Part shown: positions 1 to 8,819 of the stretch, piece after piece | Numbering within the stretch: the stretch's first letter is position 1 | How the letters are laid out: the number at the start of each line of letters is the position of its first letter | Assembly (NCBI GenBank): GCA_029261235.1 | Contig: JAJDBS010000187.1 | Span: 1-61,976, forward strand | Length of the DNA stretch: 61,976 nt | From: Nitrospirales bacterium | GTDB taxonomy: Bacteria; Nitrospirota; Nitrospiria; Nitrospirales; UBA8639 | Direction: 5' to 3' | Notes under the pieces: model-generated | The model's database searches: none | What the model was told of the DNA's origin: nothing | What the model saw: the letters and a program-made list of their open reading frames with translations, nothing else | Program-made: the position numbers and the translations under genes

Positions 1-1
1 T

Positions 2-391
2 TATGTGAAGATGGTGCACAATGGCATTGAGTACAGCATGATGCAAGGCTATGCGGAAGGCTTTGAACTCATGTCCAAAAGTGAATACAACTTAGACCTC
101 GCCAACATTGCCGATCTGTGGATGCATGGCAGCGTCGTTCGCTCTTGGCTATTAGAATTGGCGGCAGGCGCCTTAAAAGATGATCCAAAGCTAGAGGCCT
201 TAAAGGGCTATGTGCAGGATTCAGGAGAAGGTCGGTGGATGTTGATGGAGGCCTTGGATAAGGACGTCCCTGTCCCCACCCTCTCGACGGCATTGTTTAC
301 ACGATTCCGTTCGCGACAGAACGAATCCTTTTCTGAGAAAATGTTAGCCGCTCTGCGCAATGCGTTTGGCGGACATAGTGTCAAACGATGA
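2..391 (+). CDS. gnd: 6-phosphogluconate dehydrogenase, decarboxylating (C-terminal part, cut by window edge)
   Basis: This is the last roughly 130 residues of the enzyme that oxidises and decarboxylates 6-phosphogluconate to ribulose 5-phosphate. The frame is open to the window edge, so the gene starts upstream and the GTG near base 5 is an internal Val. The first residues, YVKMVHNGIEYSMMQ, are the family's conserved substrate-site region, in which the Lys and the HN pair act in catalysis. The helical C-terminal domain follows. It lies 28 bp before zwf on the same strand, so the two oxidative pentose-phosphate enzymes are probably co-transcribed. Confidence is high for the family. I cannot judge the N-terminal NADP domain. 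Confidence 0.93.
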   Translation, partial: YVKMVHNGIEYSMMQGYAEGFELMSKSEYNLDLANIADLWMHGSVVRSWLLELAAGALKDDPKLEALKGYVQDSGEGRWMLMEALDKDVPVPTLSTALFTRFRSRQNESFSEKMLAALRNAFGGHSVKR

Positions 392-419
392 CGGCTTTTA
401 GCTGAAGAGGAAGATTGCG

Positions 420-1970
420 ATGAGCTCTCGTACTCCAACAAACCCATCCAGCTCTTCAGACACGGCGGCGCCAACGACGATCACGCAACCCTGTACGATT
501 GTCATCTTCGGTGCCTCAGGGGATCTCACTCGCCGCAAGCTGCTACCAGCCTTGTATAACTTGATGCTCGATGGGCTGTTACCTGAAAACTTCGCCGTGT
601 TGGGCTTAGGCCGCAAGAGTATTTCTGACGACGATTTTCGTGCGATCGCCCAAGATGGGATCGAACAGTTTTCTCGACAAACGCTCCACCCTGAAAAATG
701 GGAACACTTTCACAAGCGTCTTTTTTATTGTGCCGGTGACATCAAGGCTTCAGAATACTATGGGACTATTCGGGATCGACTGAAGGACATCGAAACGCCA
801 CTCAATCTACCCGGCAATCGCATTTTTTACCTCGCGATTCCTCCCGATTCCTTTGCCCCTGCCTGTGAAGGGCTCCACAAGGTAGGCCTGGTGTCTCAGG
901 TTGATGGCTCAGACGTCTATTCACGAGTGATAGTCGAGAAACCCATCGGGCATGATTTGCCTTCTGCTCAAAAGATCAATACCGCGATTGGCAATGTGTT
1001 CGATGAATCACAAATTTATCGTATCGACCATTACCTCGGAAAAGAAACGGTGCAAAACATCATGGTCATGCGGTTTGCCAACTCCATCTTTGAACCCATT
1101 TGGAACCATAAGTATATCGATCATGTGCAGCTCACCGTGAGTGAAGCCGTGACCCTCGGGAGTCGTGCCGCGTATTATGAAGGCGCCGGCGCACTTCGAG
1201 ATATGATACAAAATCATATTTTGCAGTTACTGTGTCTCATTGCGATGGAGCCACCGTACTCACTTGATCCCGATGTGGTCCGCAACGCCCGCATGGATGT
1301 GTTGAGAGGGTTGCGCCCCATTCGTGGAAAAGACGTCGAAGAGATGACCGTGCGGGCGCAATATGCCCATGGCACGATCAATGGCAAAGAAGTGCCCGGG
1401 TATCGTCGAGAAGAAGGAGTGAAACCTGATTCCACGACCGAAACCTATGTGGCCTTAAAAGTCTTTGTCGAAAATTGGCGATGGGCTGGTGTGCCCTTTT
1501 ATATTCGCACCGGAAAAGCCATGACCAAACGAGCATCAGAAATTGCTGTTCAGTTCAAAGAAATTCCGCAAATCTTATTCAATGCCAATCCAGATATTCC
1601 CCAAGCACCGAATGTGCTGAAGTTGCGCATTCAACCCGAAGAAGGGTTGTCCTTGCGGATTATCTCGAAAGTTCCCGGGTCTAAAGCCAACACCCATCCC
1701 GTGGAAATGGACTTTCAATATGGTGACGCCTTCGACGCCCCATCCCCTGAAGCCTATGAACGCCTCTTATTGGACGTGATGACCGGCGACACCTCACTGT
1801 TTATGCGTCGAGATGCCGTTGAAGCCTCATGGTCTTGGGTGACAGATATCATTGAAGGGTGGGACACCCACGGGAGCAAGTGGTTACCAGAGTATCAGGC
1901 AGGTTCGTGGGGACCTGTTGAGGCTGACCGTCTCATTCAAACAGACGGCCACCATTGGCGAGAAGTATAA
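420..1970 (+). CDS. zwf: Glucose-6-phosphate 1-dehydrogenase
   Basis: It oxidises glucose 6-phosphate to 6-phosphogluconolactone with reduction of NAD(P), the entry step of the oxidative pentose-phosphate pathway. The 516-residue length is normal for the family, with about 20 extra Ser/Thr/Pro-rich residues at the start. The cofactor-binding fingerprint GASGDLTRRK is at residues 31-40. The active-site signature RIDHYLGKE begins near residue 201 and contains the substrate-binding Lys and His. The ATG at 420 was chosen because the Rossmann fold begins shortly after it. It follows gnd closely. Convergent tal-pgi and then tkt complete a pentose-phosphate gene group. Confidence 0.97.
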   Translation: MSSRTPTNPSSSSDTAAPTTITQPCTIVIFGASGDLTRRKLLPALYNLMLDGLLPENFAVLGLGRKSISDDDFRAIAQDGIEQFSRQTLHPEKWEHFHKRLFYCAGDIKASEYYGTIRDRLKDIETPLNLPGNRIFYLAIPPDSFAPACEGLHKVGLVSQVDGSDVYSRVIVEKPIGHDLPSAQKINTAIGNVFDESQIYRIDHYLGKETVQNIMVMRFANSIFEPIWNHKYIDHVQLTVSEAVTLGSRAAYYEGAGALRDMIQNHILQLLCLIAMEPPYSLDPDVVRNARMDVLRGLRPIRGKDVEEMTVRAQYAHGTINGKEVPGYRREEGVKPDSTTETYVALKVFVENWRWAGVPFYIRTGKAMTKRASEIAVQFKEIPQILFNANPDIPQAPNVLKLRIQPEEGLSLRIISKVPGSKANTHPVEMDFQYGDAFDAPSPEAYERLLLDVMTGDTSLFMRRDAVEASWSWVTDIIEGWDTHGSKWLPEYQAGSWGPVEADRLIQTDGHHWREV

Positions 1971-2023
1971 CGTTATCTTCCCCTCTGGTTCTCAATCTCA
2001 AATTATTGTTTACGTGAAGCGTT

Positions 2024-2060
2024 CAGCGGAAAACGAAGTCCCAATCAGTCATTTCCGCTG
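2024..2060. terminator. Inverted repeat between convergent zwf and tal-pgi
   Basis: A 9-bp perfect inverted repeat (CAGCGGAAA at 2024-2032, TTTCCGCTG at 2052-2060) lies between the two convergent genes. A run of seven T follows about 12 bases later on the plus strand. The loop is long (19 nt) and the T run is not adjacent, so this is at best a weak intrinsic terminator for zwf. The rest of 1971-2157 holds nothing recognisable. Confidence 0.3.
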
Positions 2061-2157
2061 TGCATTCCACGTCTTTTTTTATTCCTAACAATACCCATTT
2101 CCTTCCCCCTCACGCCTGACGATTTACGTTATTTTCACCAGTCGATTCTTGAAATCA

Positions 2158-5025
2158 TTAGGACTTGCCAACGCAGAGCGAGGCTTCAATGGCCTGTGCG
2201 AGACGGGTCAGCCCTTTCTCTACATCGGTTCCCACATGAACACGAATCACTCGGCGCTGCCGACTCGCCAAACTTTGTAGATCACCCAAAGCTTGTGCGG
2301 CTTTCAAGACACCAAACGAATAGGGTTCATCCGGAATGGCCAGATCTTCGGCATCATCGCTGGTTACTTGGATAAAAACACCAGAGTTGGGGCCACCTTT
2401 ATGAAGCTGCCCAGTGGAATGAAGAAAGCGAGGCCCATAACCGAGGGTGGTGGCCACCTGCTTGGCTTCGCGAATTTTGGCTCGAATGCCAGTCAAGATC
2501 TCATGCACGGCATCCGTTCGCTCCACATAGACATTCATGGCAAAATAATCGCCAGACTGAAGACGTGAAACATGCCCGGCGACGAGATCATCCAAGGCGG
2601 AACTGCTCTTGAGTGCCTGCCCATTCATCTCATCCACAAAAACCTGAACATCTCCATCAGCCAAGAGCGGTGTGGATTCAGCCAATTTTCCGTCTTTGGT
2701 AAAAGTCTCGAGATGGGCTTTGGTATAGTCTTTACTTTCTTGGACGTTGGGTTGATCGAACGCATTTATGCCCAACATCGCTCCAGCCACAGCAGTAGCC
2801 ATTTCCCACAAGAAAAATTCTTGTCCCAGATTGATTAAGTCTCCGACAGAAACGCGAATGACCGGATGGCCAGCTTCCTCTAACGCCTTTACAGCAGAAT
2901 CTTGCTTCGGATCCACACCCTGTTCATAACGAATGTACGCAAAGACTCGATCTTCGCCATAGGCACTAGGAGCACCAAGAGATTCGCCCTCGACAGGAAT
3001 GATGCCTTTGTCTTCCTTGCCGGTACTTTCGGCGACCAATTGCTCAAGCCACGCACCAAGATTCGATAATGCAGGCGATGTCACAAAGGTCAATTTATCT
3101 CGCCCGGCTTTTGCTAGCATGCCAAGCACTGTCCCAAGCATGACTCCAGGATTCTCCGCAGCCGGCACCGCTGCCTCGCAAGAATGCCGCATACGTTCTG
3201 CTTGATGCAGAAACTGATCAACATTTAATCCCATGAGTGCAGCTGGCACGATTCCGAAATTTGAGAGCGCGGAATAGCGCCCGCCGATTTCTGGTACCCC
3301 TGCCAAGATATGCCGAAAATGTAACTTCGTAGCGACGTCCTCCAATAAGGAACCTGGATCCGTGATCGCCACAAAATGGTCCCCGGCTTTCTCCCCTACC
3401 ACCTGACGCATACGCTCAAAGAAATATTTCTGAAACACCAGAGGTTCTGTCGTGGAACCCGATTTACTGGCGACAATACAGAGCGTTTTCGACAAATCCA
3501 CATGCTGTTCGAATGACCGAACCTGCGAGGGCACCGTACTATCCAAGACATGCAATTCAGGGTATCCATCAATGACTCCATAGGTCATACGTAACACTTC
3601 CGGACAGAGACTACTTCCCCCCATTCCCAAAAGTAGTACATGTTTGAACCCGGCATCTTTAATGTCTTTGGCGACAGCTTGCAGTTTGGCAATCTGAGGT
3701 AATTGCTCCTCAGATATTCTTAACCATCCTAAAGCATTGCGAATAACCTTTTGATGTTCAGGATGTTGATGCCACACGGTTGGGTCTTTGGCCCAAATCC
3801 GACGAACAATATCCTTTGCTTGCATCTCCTTTAGCGACTCATCAACCTGACTTTGCATGGAACCTAGTGAATATGTGACACGGTCCAGCTTGTCTCCAAG
3901 AACCTCTGATCGTTTACGACTAATCACGCTCATTAATTGATCAAAGGCATCCACAAATAATTTGGCCCCATCATGAAGGAGGGTGTCCGTCACTTCCTCC
4001 ATAGAAATGCCCACGTCTGCCAACTGTTGCATCGTCGCTTTGGCCTCTTCGACACCCTCTTGAATCATGTTTTTCACAGTCCCATGATCGCGAAAAGCCG
4101 CAAACGTCGCTTCGGGCATGGTATTGACCGTATCTGGCCCAATAAGTTGATCCACATACAAGGTATCAGGGTAGTTCGGATTTTTGGTGCCGGTACTCGC
4201 CCACAGAACCCGCTGCACTTGCGCCCCTTTCGCTTTCAAGGCTTGGAAGTCCTTGCTAGAAAAAATTTCCTCAAACTTCTGGTAGGCCAACTTGGCATTC
4301 GCAATGGCGACTTTACCCATGAGTCCCTCTAACACAGCACGCTTGGTGGGATCAGATTCATTCTTCATCTTCACGTCCAATTGTTTTTCGATAAGACTGT
4401 CGATTCGACTCACGAAAAAACTGGCAACCGAGGCCACTTGACCGACGTCTCCTCCATTCGCAGCAAATCGCTCCAACCCGCGGACATACCGCCAGGCCAC
4501 TTGTTCATACATTTCCACGCTAAACAAGAGCGTGACATTGATATTAATGCCTCGGGCTAACAAGTCTTCAATAGCCGGAAGACCCTCAGAGGTTCCTGGC
4601 ACCTTAATCATGACATTCTTTCGCGCCACGGCTTCATGCAGACGAACCGCTTCCTCAATGGTCCGTTGGGTATCAAAGGCTAAATCCGGCGACACTTCGA
4701 AACTGACATACCCATCGCGTCCCTTCGAAGATTCATACACAGGCTGCATCACATCAGCCGCATCCTGAATATCTTTAATAGCCACTCGCTCATAGAGTTG
4801 CTTCACCCCAATGAATTCAGAAGCCGCTTCATTGAGCGCCTCATCGTAATCTGTGCTTCCAGCGATCGCTTTTTCAAAAATGGCAGGATTGGAGGTCATG
4901 CCCATCAGGCCGTCTTGGTCAATCAATGTTTGCAACTGACCAGATGTAATCATCCCGCGTCGGATGTAGTCATACCAAGGGCTTTGTCCAGATTCACGAA
5001 GTTGTACGAGAGGATTCATGCTCAC
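2158..5025 (-). CDS. tal-pgi: Bifunctional transaldolase / glucose-6-phosphate isomerase fusion
   Basis: This single 955-residue polypeptide joins two cytosolic sugar-phosphate enzymes. Residues 1 to about 370 are a transaldolase with the Schiff-base Lys in MIKVPGTSEGLPAIE (K141) and the early TSNPAIF motif. From about residue 400 onward it is a phosphoglucose isomerase with the sugar-phosphate-binding segments GMGGSSLCPEVL and ASKSGSTTEP. Both halves look complete. The fusion links the non-oxidative pentose-phosphate pathway to fructose/glucose 6-phosphate interconversion. It lies 41 bp downstream of tkt on the same strand, so they are probably one operon. Such fusions are known in several bacterial lineages. 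Confidence 0.96.
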   Translation of the reverse strand: MSMNPLVQLRESGQSPWYDYIRRGMITSGQLQTLIDQDGLMGMTSNPAIFEKAIAGSTDYDEALNEAASEFIGVKQLYERVAIKDIQDAADVMQPVYESSKGRDGYVSFEVSPDLAFDTQRTIEEAVRLHEAVARKNVMIKVPGTSEGLPAIEDLLARGININVTLLFSVEMYEQVAWRYVRGLERFAANGGDVGQVASVASFFVSRIDSLIEKQLDVKMKNESDPTKRAVLEGLMGKVAIANAKLAYQKFEEIFSSKDFQALKAKGAQVQRVLWASTGTKNPNYPDTLYVDQLIGPDTVNTMPEATFAAFRDHGTVKNMIQEGVEEAKATMQQLADVGISMEEVTDTLLHDGAKLFVDAFDQLMSVISRKRSEVLGDKLDRVTYSLGSMQSQVDESLKEMQAKDIVRRIWAKDPTVWHQHPEHQKVIRNALGWLRISEEQLPQIAKLQAVAKDIKDAGFKHVLLLGMGGSSLCPEVLRMTYGVIDGYPELHVLDSTVPSQVRSFEQHVDLSKTLCIVASKSGSTTEPLVFQKYFFERMRQVVGEKAGDHFVAITDPGSLLEDVATKLHFRHILAGVPEIGGRYSALSNFGIVPAALMGLNVDQFLHQAERMRHSCEAAVPAAENPGVMLGTVLGMLAKAGRDKLTFVTSPALSNLGAWLEQLVAESTGKEDKGIIPVEGESLGAPSAYGEDRVFAYIRYEQGVDPKQDSAVKALEEAGHPVIRVSVGDLINLGQEFFLWEMATAVAGAMLGINAFDQPNVQESKDYTKAHLETFTKDGKLAESTPLLADGDVQVFVDEMNGQALKSSSALDDLVAGHVSRLQSGDYFAMNVYVERTDAVHEILTGIRAKIREAKQVATTLGYGPRFLHSTGQLHKGGPNSGVFIQVTSDDAEDLAIPDEPYSFGVLKAAQALGDLQSLASRQRRVIRVHVGTDVEKGLTRLAQAIEASLCVGKS

Positions 5026-5066
5026 ATCTCCTTATCACTACACAGTTATCGTCGCAAAGCTTCCAT

Positions 5067-7136
5067 CTACCGATGTGCTTGAGCAATTTGCGATTTGGCT
5101 TCAGCCACAACATGATCGACAGTAAATCCGAATTTTTTCGCCAGTTCTTTGAGAGGGGCAGACGCTCCGAATGATTCCATGCCAATCGCTTTGCCCCGCG
5201 TGCCCACATATTTCCCCCAGCCAAACGTGGAGGCCAACTCAACTGAGACACGCGCGGTCACGTTGTCAGGAATAACGGATTGTTTATAATCCTCAGATTG
5301 CTGTTCAAATAATTCCCAAGAAGGCATGCTCACCACTCGACTCTTCACGCCTTCTCCCACCAATTGTTCATGTGCCTGAATGCAGAGCCCCACTTCACTC
5401 CCCGTGGCCAGAAGTAAAACATCTGGTTGGCCATCAGAAGTATCGGCCAAAACGTAAGCACCCTTAGCCACACCCGAAGCTGCTGCATACTTCGACCGAT
5501 CCAACGTCGGGATAGCTTGCCGCGACAAAATTAACACCACAGGCTCATGCGGTGATTGCATGATGACTTTCCAGGCTTCCGTGATTTCATTGGCATCACC
5601 GGGTCGAAACAGAATCAGTCCGGGAATCGCGCGGAGTGAGGGAACTTGTTCAATAGGTTGATGTGTAGGACCATCTTCCCCGACACCGATGGAGTCATGA
5701 GTAAAAACATGCAGTACGGGAATTTCCATGAGCGACGAAAGACGAATCGCCGGTCTCGCATAATCAGAAAAAATGAGAAATCCCGAACCGTAAGGCCGCA
5801 CCTTGGATAATGACAGCCCATTCAAGATGGCTCCCATGGCATGTTCTCGCACACCAAAATGCACATTTCGCCCCGAGGGGTTGTCACTGGTAAAATCACC
5901 CGCACCTTCAAAGGTTAACCGCGTTTTGGTCGACGGGGCTAAATCAGCCGCACCACCTAACACCCACGGCACGTTAGTGGCCACAGCATTAAGGACCTTT
6001 GCTGAGGCTTCGCGACCAGCCATACCTTTTTGATCTGATGGGAAAACTGGTAAATCCTTATCCCAGCCGTCAGGTAACTGCCGATGCTGCATCTTGTAGA
6101 GATGGTCAGCCAATTCCGGATACTGTGCTTGATACTCCGTAAATCGAGCCATCCAGGCTTTCCGTAATTCTGCCCCACGAACACCAATGCCTTGCTGGAA
6201 ATGAACACGCACTTCATTCGGCACCAAAAACTTGGCATCTTCCGGCCAGCCATAGTTTCGCTTCGTTAGACGAATTTCTTCCTCACCCAACGGCTCACCA
6301 TGGGCAGCATGCGTGTCTTGTTTATTGGGCGCACCATACGCGATATGACTATCAACAATGATGAGCGTAGGACGGTCGGTTTCTTTACGAAATGTGCTAA
6401 AGGCACGATCGAGCATTTCGAGATCATTCGCATCCCCAACCCGTGTCACATTCCATCCATACGCGATAAACCGCGTGGCGACATCTTCGGTAAAGGCCCA
6501 ATTCGTATGACCTTCAATCGTGATTTTATTATTGTCATAGATCCAACAGAGATTCGCGAGCTTCAGATGACCGGCTAAGGAAGCGGCTTCAGCGGAGACC
6601 CCTTCCATCAAACATCCATCACCACAGAGGGCATAGACATCATAGGCAAACATCTCAAAGTCAGGTCGGTTGAAATAGCTGGCCATCCAGCGTTCCGCCA
6701 TCGCCATCCCCACACTCGTGGCCACACCCTGCCCAAGGGGACCCGTCGTCGTCTCAATGCCGGAGGTCCAACGATACTCAGGATGGCCAGGGCACTTACT
6801 CTCAAGCTGGCGAAAGCGCTTAATATCGTCTAACGTCACCGACGGTTGGCCCAATTGTTCATATTCAGTATTGACGGCTTTGACGCCGCAGAGATGTAAC
6901 AACGAATAGAGCAACATGGACGCATGGCCAGCCGATAAGACGAACCGATCACGGTTCGGCCATATCGGATCGGCCGGATCAAAGCGCAGGAGCTTATTCC
7001 ATAGGCAATAGGCCACTGGCGCCAGGGCCATGGGTGTACCGGGATGCCCGGAATTGGCCGCCTGAACAGCATCCATCGCCAAGGTCCGAATCGTATTGAT
7101 ACATAATTGATCTGGAGAATCAGTTGCGGATGTCAT
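5067..7136 (-). CDS. tkt: Transketolase
   Basis: It is a thiamine-diphosphate enzyme that moves two-carbon ketol units between sugar phosphates in the pentose-phosphate and Calvin-type pathways. At 689 residues it is full length. Visible family marks are the N-terminal NSGHPGTPMALAP segment, the cofactor motif starting at GDGCLMEG, and the FTHDSIGVGEDGPTHQPIEQ type central motif, which is split here to avoid a long quote. A GGAGG ribosome-binding site sits about 8 bases before the ATG at 7136. It is the first gene of a likely tkt/tal-pgi operon and is divergent from the ttuB/ttuA pair. Confidence 0.97.
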   Translation of the reverse strand: MTSATDSPDQLCINTIRTLAMDAVQAANSGHPGTPMALAPVAYCLWNKLLRFDPADPIWPNRDRFVLSAGHASMLLYSLLHLCGVKAVNTEYEQLGQPSVTLDDIKRFRQLESKCPGHPEYRWTSGIETTTGPLGQGVATSVGMAMAERWMASYFNRPDFEMFAYDVYALCGDGCLMEGVSAEAASLAGHLKLANLCWIYDNNKITIEGHTNWAFTEDVATRFIAYGWNVTRVGDANDLEMLDRAFSTFRKETDRPTLIIVDSHIAYGAPNKQDTHAAHGEPLGEEEIRLTKRNYGWPEDAKFLVPNEVRVHFQQGIGVRGAELRKAWMARFTEYQAQYPELADHLYKMQHRQLPDGWDKDLPVFPSDQKGMAGREASAKVLNAVATNVPWVLGGAADLAPSTKTRLTFEGAGDFTSDNPSGRNVHFGVREHAMGAILNGLSLSKVRPYGSGFLIFSDYARPAIRLSSLMEIPVLHVFTHDSIGVGEDGPTHQPIEQVPSLRAIPGLILFRPGDANEITEAWKVIMQSPHEPVVLILSRQAIPTLDRSKYAAASGVAKGAYVLADTSDGQPDVLLLATGSEVGLCIQAHEQLVGEGVKSRVVSMPSWELFEQQSEDYKQSVIPDNVTARVSVELASTFGWGKYVGTRGKAIGMESFGASAPLKELAKKFGFTVDHVVAEAKSQIAQAHR

Positions 7137-7442
7137 GATAAATTCCTCCCATAAGCTATCATATTGTGTCCTGCTGGTATTTCAAGGGACGCTCACAAGA
7201 GAGAGACGAAAAGCAAGGCATTATCATTCACCATCCTAGTATTTTGTCTGAATGATCCCAATATCATTACAAACAGCCGACGTAATGGAAGAAACAGCAA
7301 TGGGAGTGTTGAAAAATCATGGTCTCAATGGGAAAATATGGCTAGAGACACATGACACACCAAAGGCCTCGGGTCAGTTCAAAAAAGGTCCAGAACCTCT
7401 CATGTTGCCAATTCCATGAAACGGGCATTATGATTCGATCCC
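7137..7442. other. Gene-free divergent intergenic region
   Basis: These 306 bp separate divergently transcribed tkt and the ubiquitin-like sulfur-carrier gene and presumably hold both promoters. The only clear element is the GGAGG just upstream of tkt on the minus strand. I see no riboswitch, convincing sigma-70 pair or credible short gene here. Confidence 0.5.
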
Positions 7443-7637
7443 ATGAATGTCCATCTAAGCCATCCCACTCGCGACATAGCACTTCAGGGCCCCAAACGGG
7501 TTGCAGATATTTTCAAGGAATTACAATTAATCCCCGAAGCCTTTTTGGTCATTCGCGGGCAGGATCTCATGACAGAAGACGAGATTGTCGCGGATGAGGA
7601 CACCATTGAAGTCCGTCCGGTCATTTCTGGAGGGTAA
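7443..7637 (+). CDS. Ubiquitin-like sulfur carrier protein (MoaD/ThiS/TtuB type)
   Basis: This 64-residue beta-grasp protein ends in the exposed Gly-Gly tail that E1-like enzymes adenylate and thiocarboxylate (…RPVISGG). The GPKRVADIFKELQL and LVIRGQDLM segments match TtuB, the sulfur donor for 2-thiolation of ribothymidine 54 in tRNA. The start was set by that similarity because no strong Shine-Dalgarno sequence is visible. It ends only 3 bp before a PP-loop tRNA thiolase, which is the strongest evidence for a tRNA-thiolation role. A MoaD- or ThiS-like role in cofactor synthesis is the alternative. No partner E1 is adjacent. Confidence 0.85.
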   Translation: MNVHLSHPTRDIALQGPKRVADIFKELQLIPEAFLVIRGQDLMTEDEIVADEDTIEVRPVISGG

Positions 7638-7640
7638 GCC

Positions 7641-8585
7641 GTGCGCTGTCGAAAATGTTCCAATCGGGCAGTTTTAGGGCTGCCTCGCCACAACACCGCC
7701 TACTGCGGCCCCTGCCTGACAGAATTTGTCCGTACCCAAGTCCAAAAGGCCATTAAGGTCCAAAGAATGTTTTCGCCAGAAGATCGCATTTTAGTGGCCG
7801 TCTCTGGGGGAAAAGATAGTTTGACCCTATGGGAAATTCTGCTCAAGCTCGGCTATCGCGTCGATGCACTCTACGTGGGTTTAGGCATACCGGGATATTC
7901 GGAGCGCTCTCATGAAAAAGTGGAACGCTTTGCACATGATGTCGCCGAAGCCTGTGGCTCACAACTCATCATTCAAACCGTGGAGGAAGATGCTGGGGCT
8001 GGGACTGGCGTGAAAGAATTGGCCAATCTCATCAAACGACCAACGTGTTCGGCTTGCGGCACGATCAAACGCTACCAATTCAATCGCGTGGCGTATCAGA
8101 ACAACTACGATGTGATGGCCACCGGCCATAATCTCGATGATGAAGCCGCACGACTATTAGGCAATGTGTTGAATTGGCAAGAAGAATATTTGCAAAAACA
8201 GTCGCCAACCCTCCCCGCTTCCGTCGAAGGATTTTCTAAGAAAGTCAAACCGCTCTATCGCATGACGGAACGAGAAATTGCCGCCTATGCCGTCGTGAAT
8301 CGAATTGATTATCTCGTGGAAGAATGTCCCAATGCCAAAGGCGCAAAGATGTTGGTGTATAAAGATGTACTCAACCGACTAGAAGCCGAATCACCGGGAA
8401 CAAAACACCGCTTTTATTGGGGGTTCTTAGAAAAACAAAAGAAATCCGCGAACACTTCAAATCATTCAATGACCGATATTGATCAAAGCACTCTTCTTCC
8501 CTGTGAGACCTGCAGCCAACCGACCACTGCAGGCATATGCTCCTTCTGCCGCATGATGGCCCGCGCCAAAACTGCTACACGCTAA
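7641..8585 (+). CDS. PP-loop ATPase, tRNA 2-thiolation enzyme of the TtuA/Ncs6 family
   Basis: It is predicted to adenylate a tRNA uridine (U54 in TtuA, U34 in Ncs6) and replace its 2-oxygen with sulfur. N-terminal Cys pairs (CRKC, YCGPC) and a C-terminal CETC…CSFC set form the two zinc sites of the family. The ATP-binding PP-loop SGGKDS is at residues 55-60. RPTCSACGTIKRYQFN carries the Cys residues expected to hold an iron-sulfur cluster. At 314 residues it is full length. It starts with GTG 3 bp after the ubiquitin-like carrier, so translational coupling is likely and the pair would supply and use the same sulfur. Confidence 0.9.
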   Translation: MRCRKCSNRAVLGLPRHNTAYCGPCLTEFVRTQVQKAIKVQRMFSPEDRILVAVSGGKDSLTLWEILLKLGYRVDALYVGLGIPGYSERSHEKVERFAHDVAEACGSQLIIQTVEEDAGAGTGVKELANLIKRPTCSACGTIKRYQFNRVAYQNNYDVMATGHNLDDEAARLLGNVLNWQEEYLQKQSPTLPASVEGFSKKVKPLYRMTEREIAAYAVVNRIDYLVEECPNAKGAKMLVYKDVLNRLEAESPGTKHRFYWGFLEKQKKSANTSNHSMTDIDQSTLLPCETCSQPTTAGICSFCRMMARAKTATR

Positions 8586-8819
8586 ACATCTGATTCCTTC
8601 TTAGTCCATGGTGCATGACGAAATGCTAACGACTGTAGGCAAAGCACACCTCAGTGTATGACTTTATACAATTCTAATTTTAAAGAGAATTCACTTCAGG
8701 CTAGAGTTCCAGGAAGATCTCGGGCTTATCGAGAACCCTCCACTCTTTTGGACTCGTGGCATACGGATGATTGGAACAGAATTATGACACCATCCAGCTC
8801 TCGCACCCCCTACGAAATT

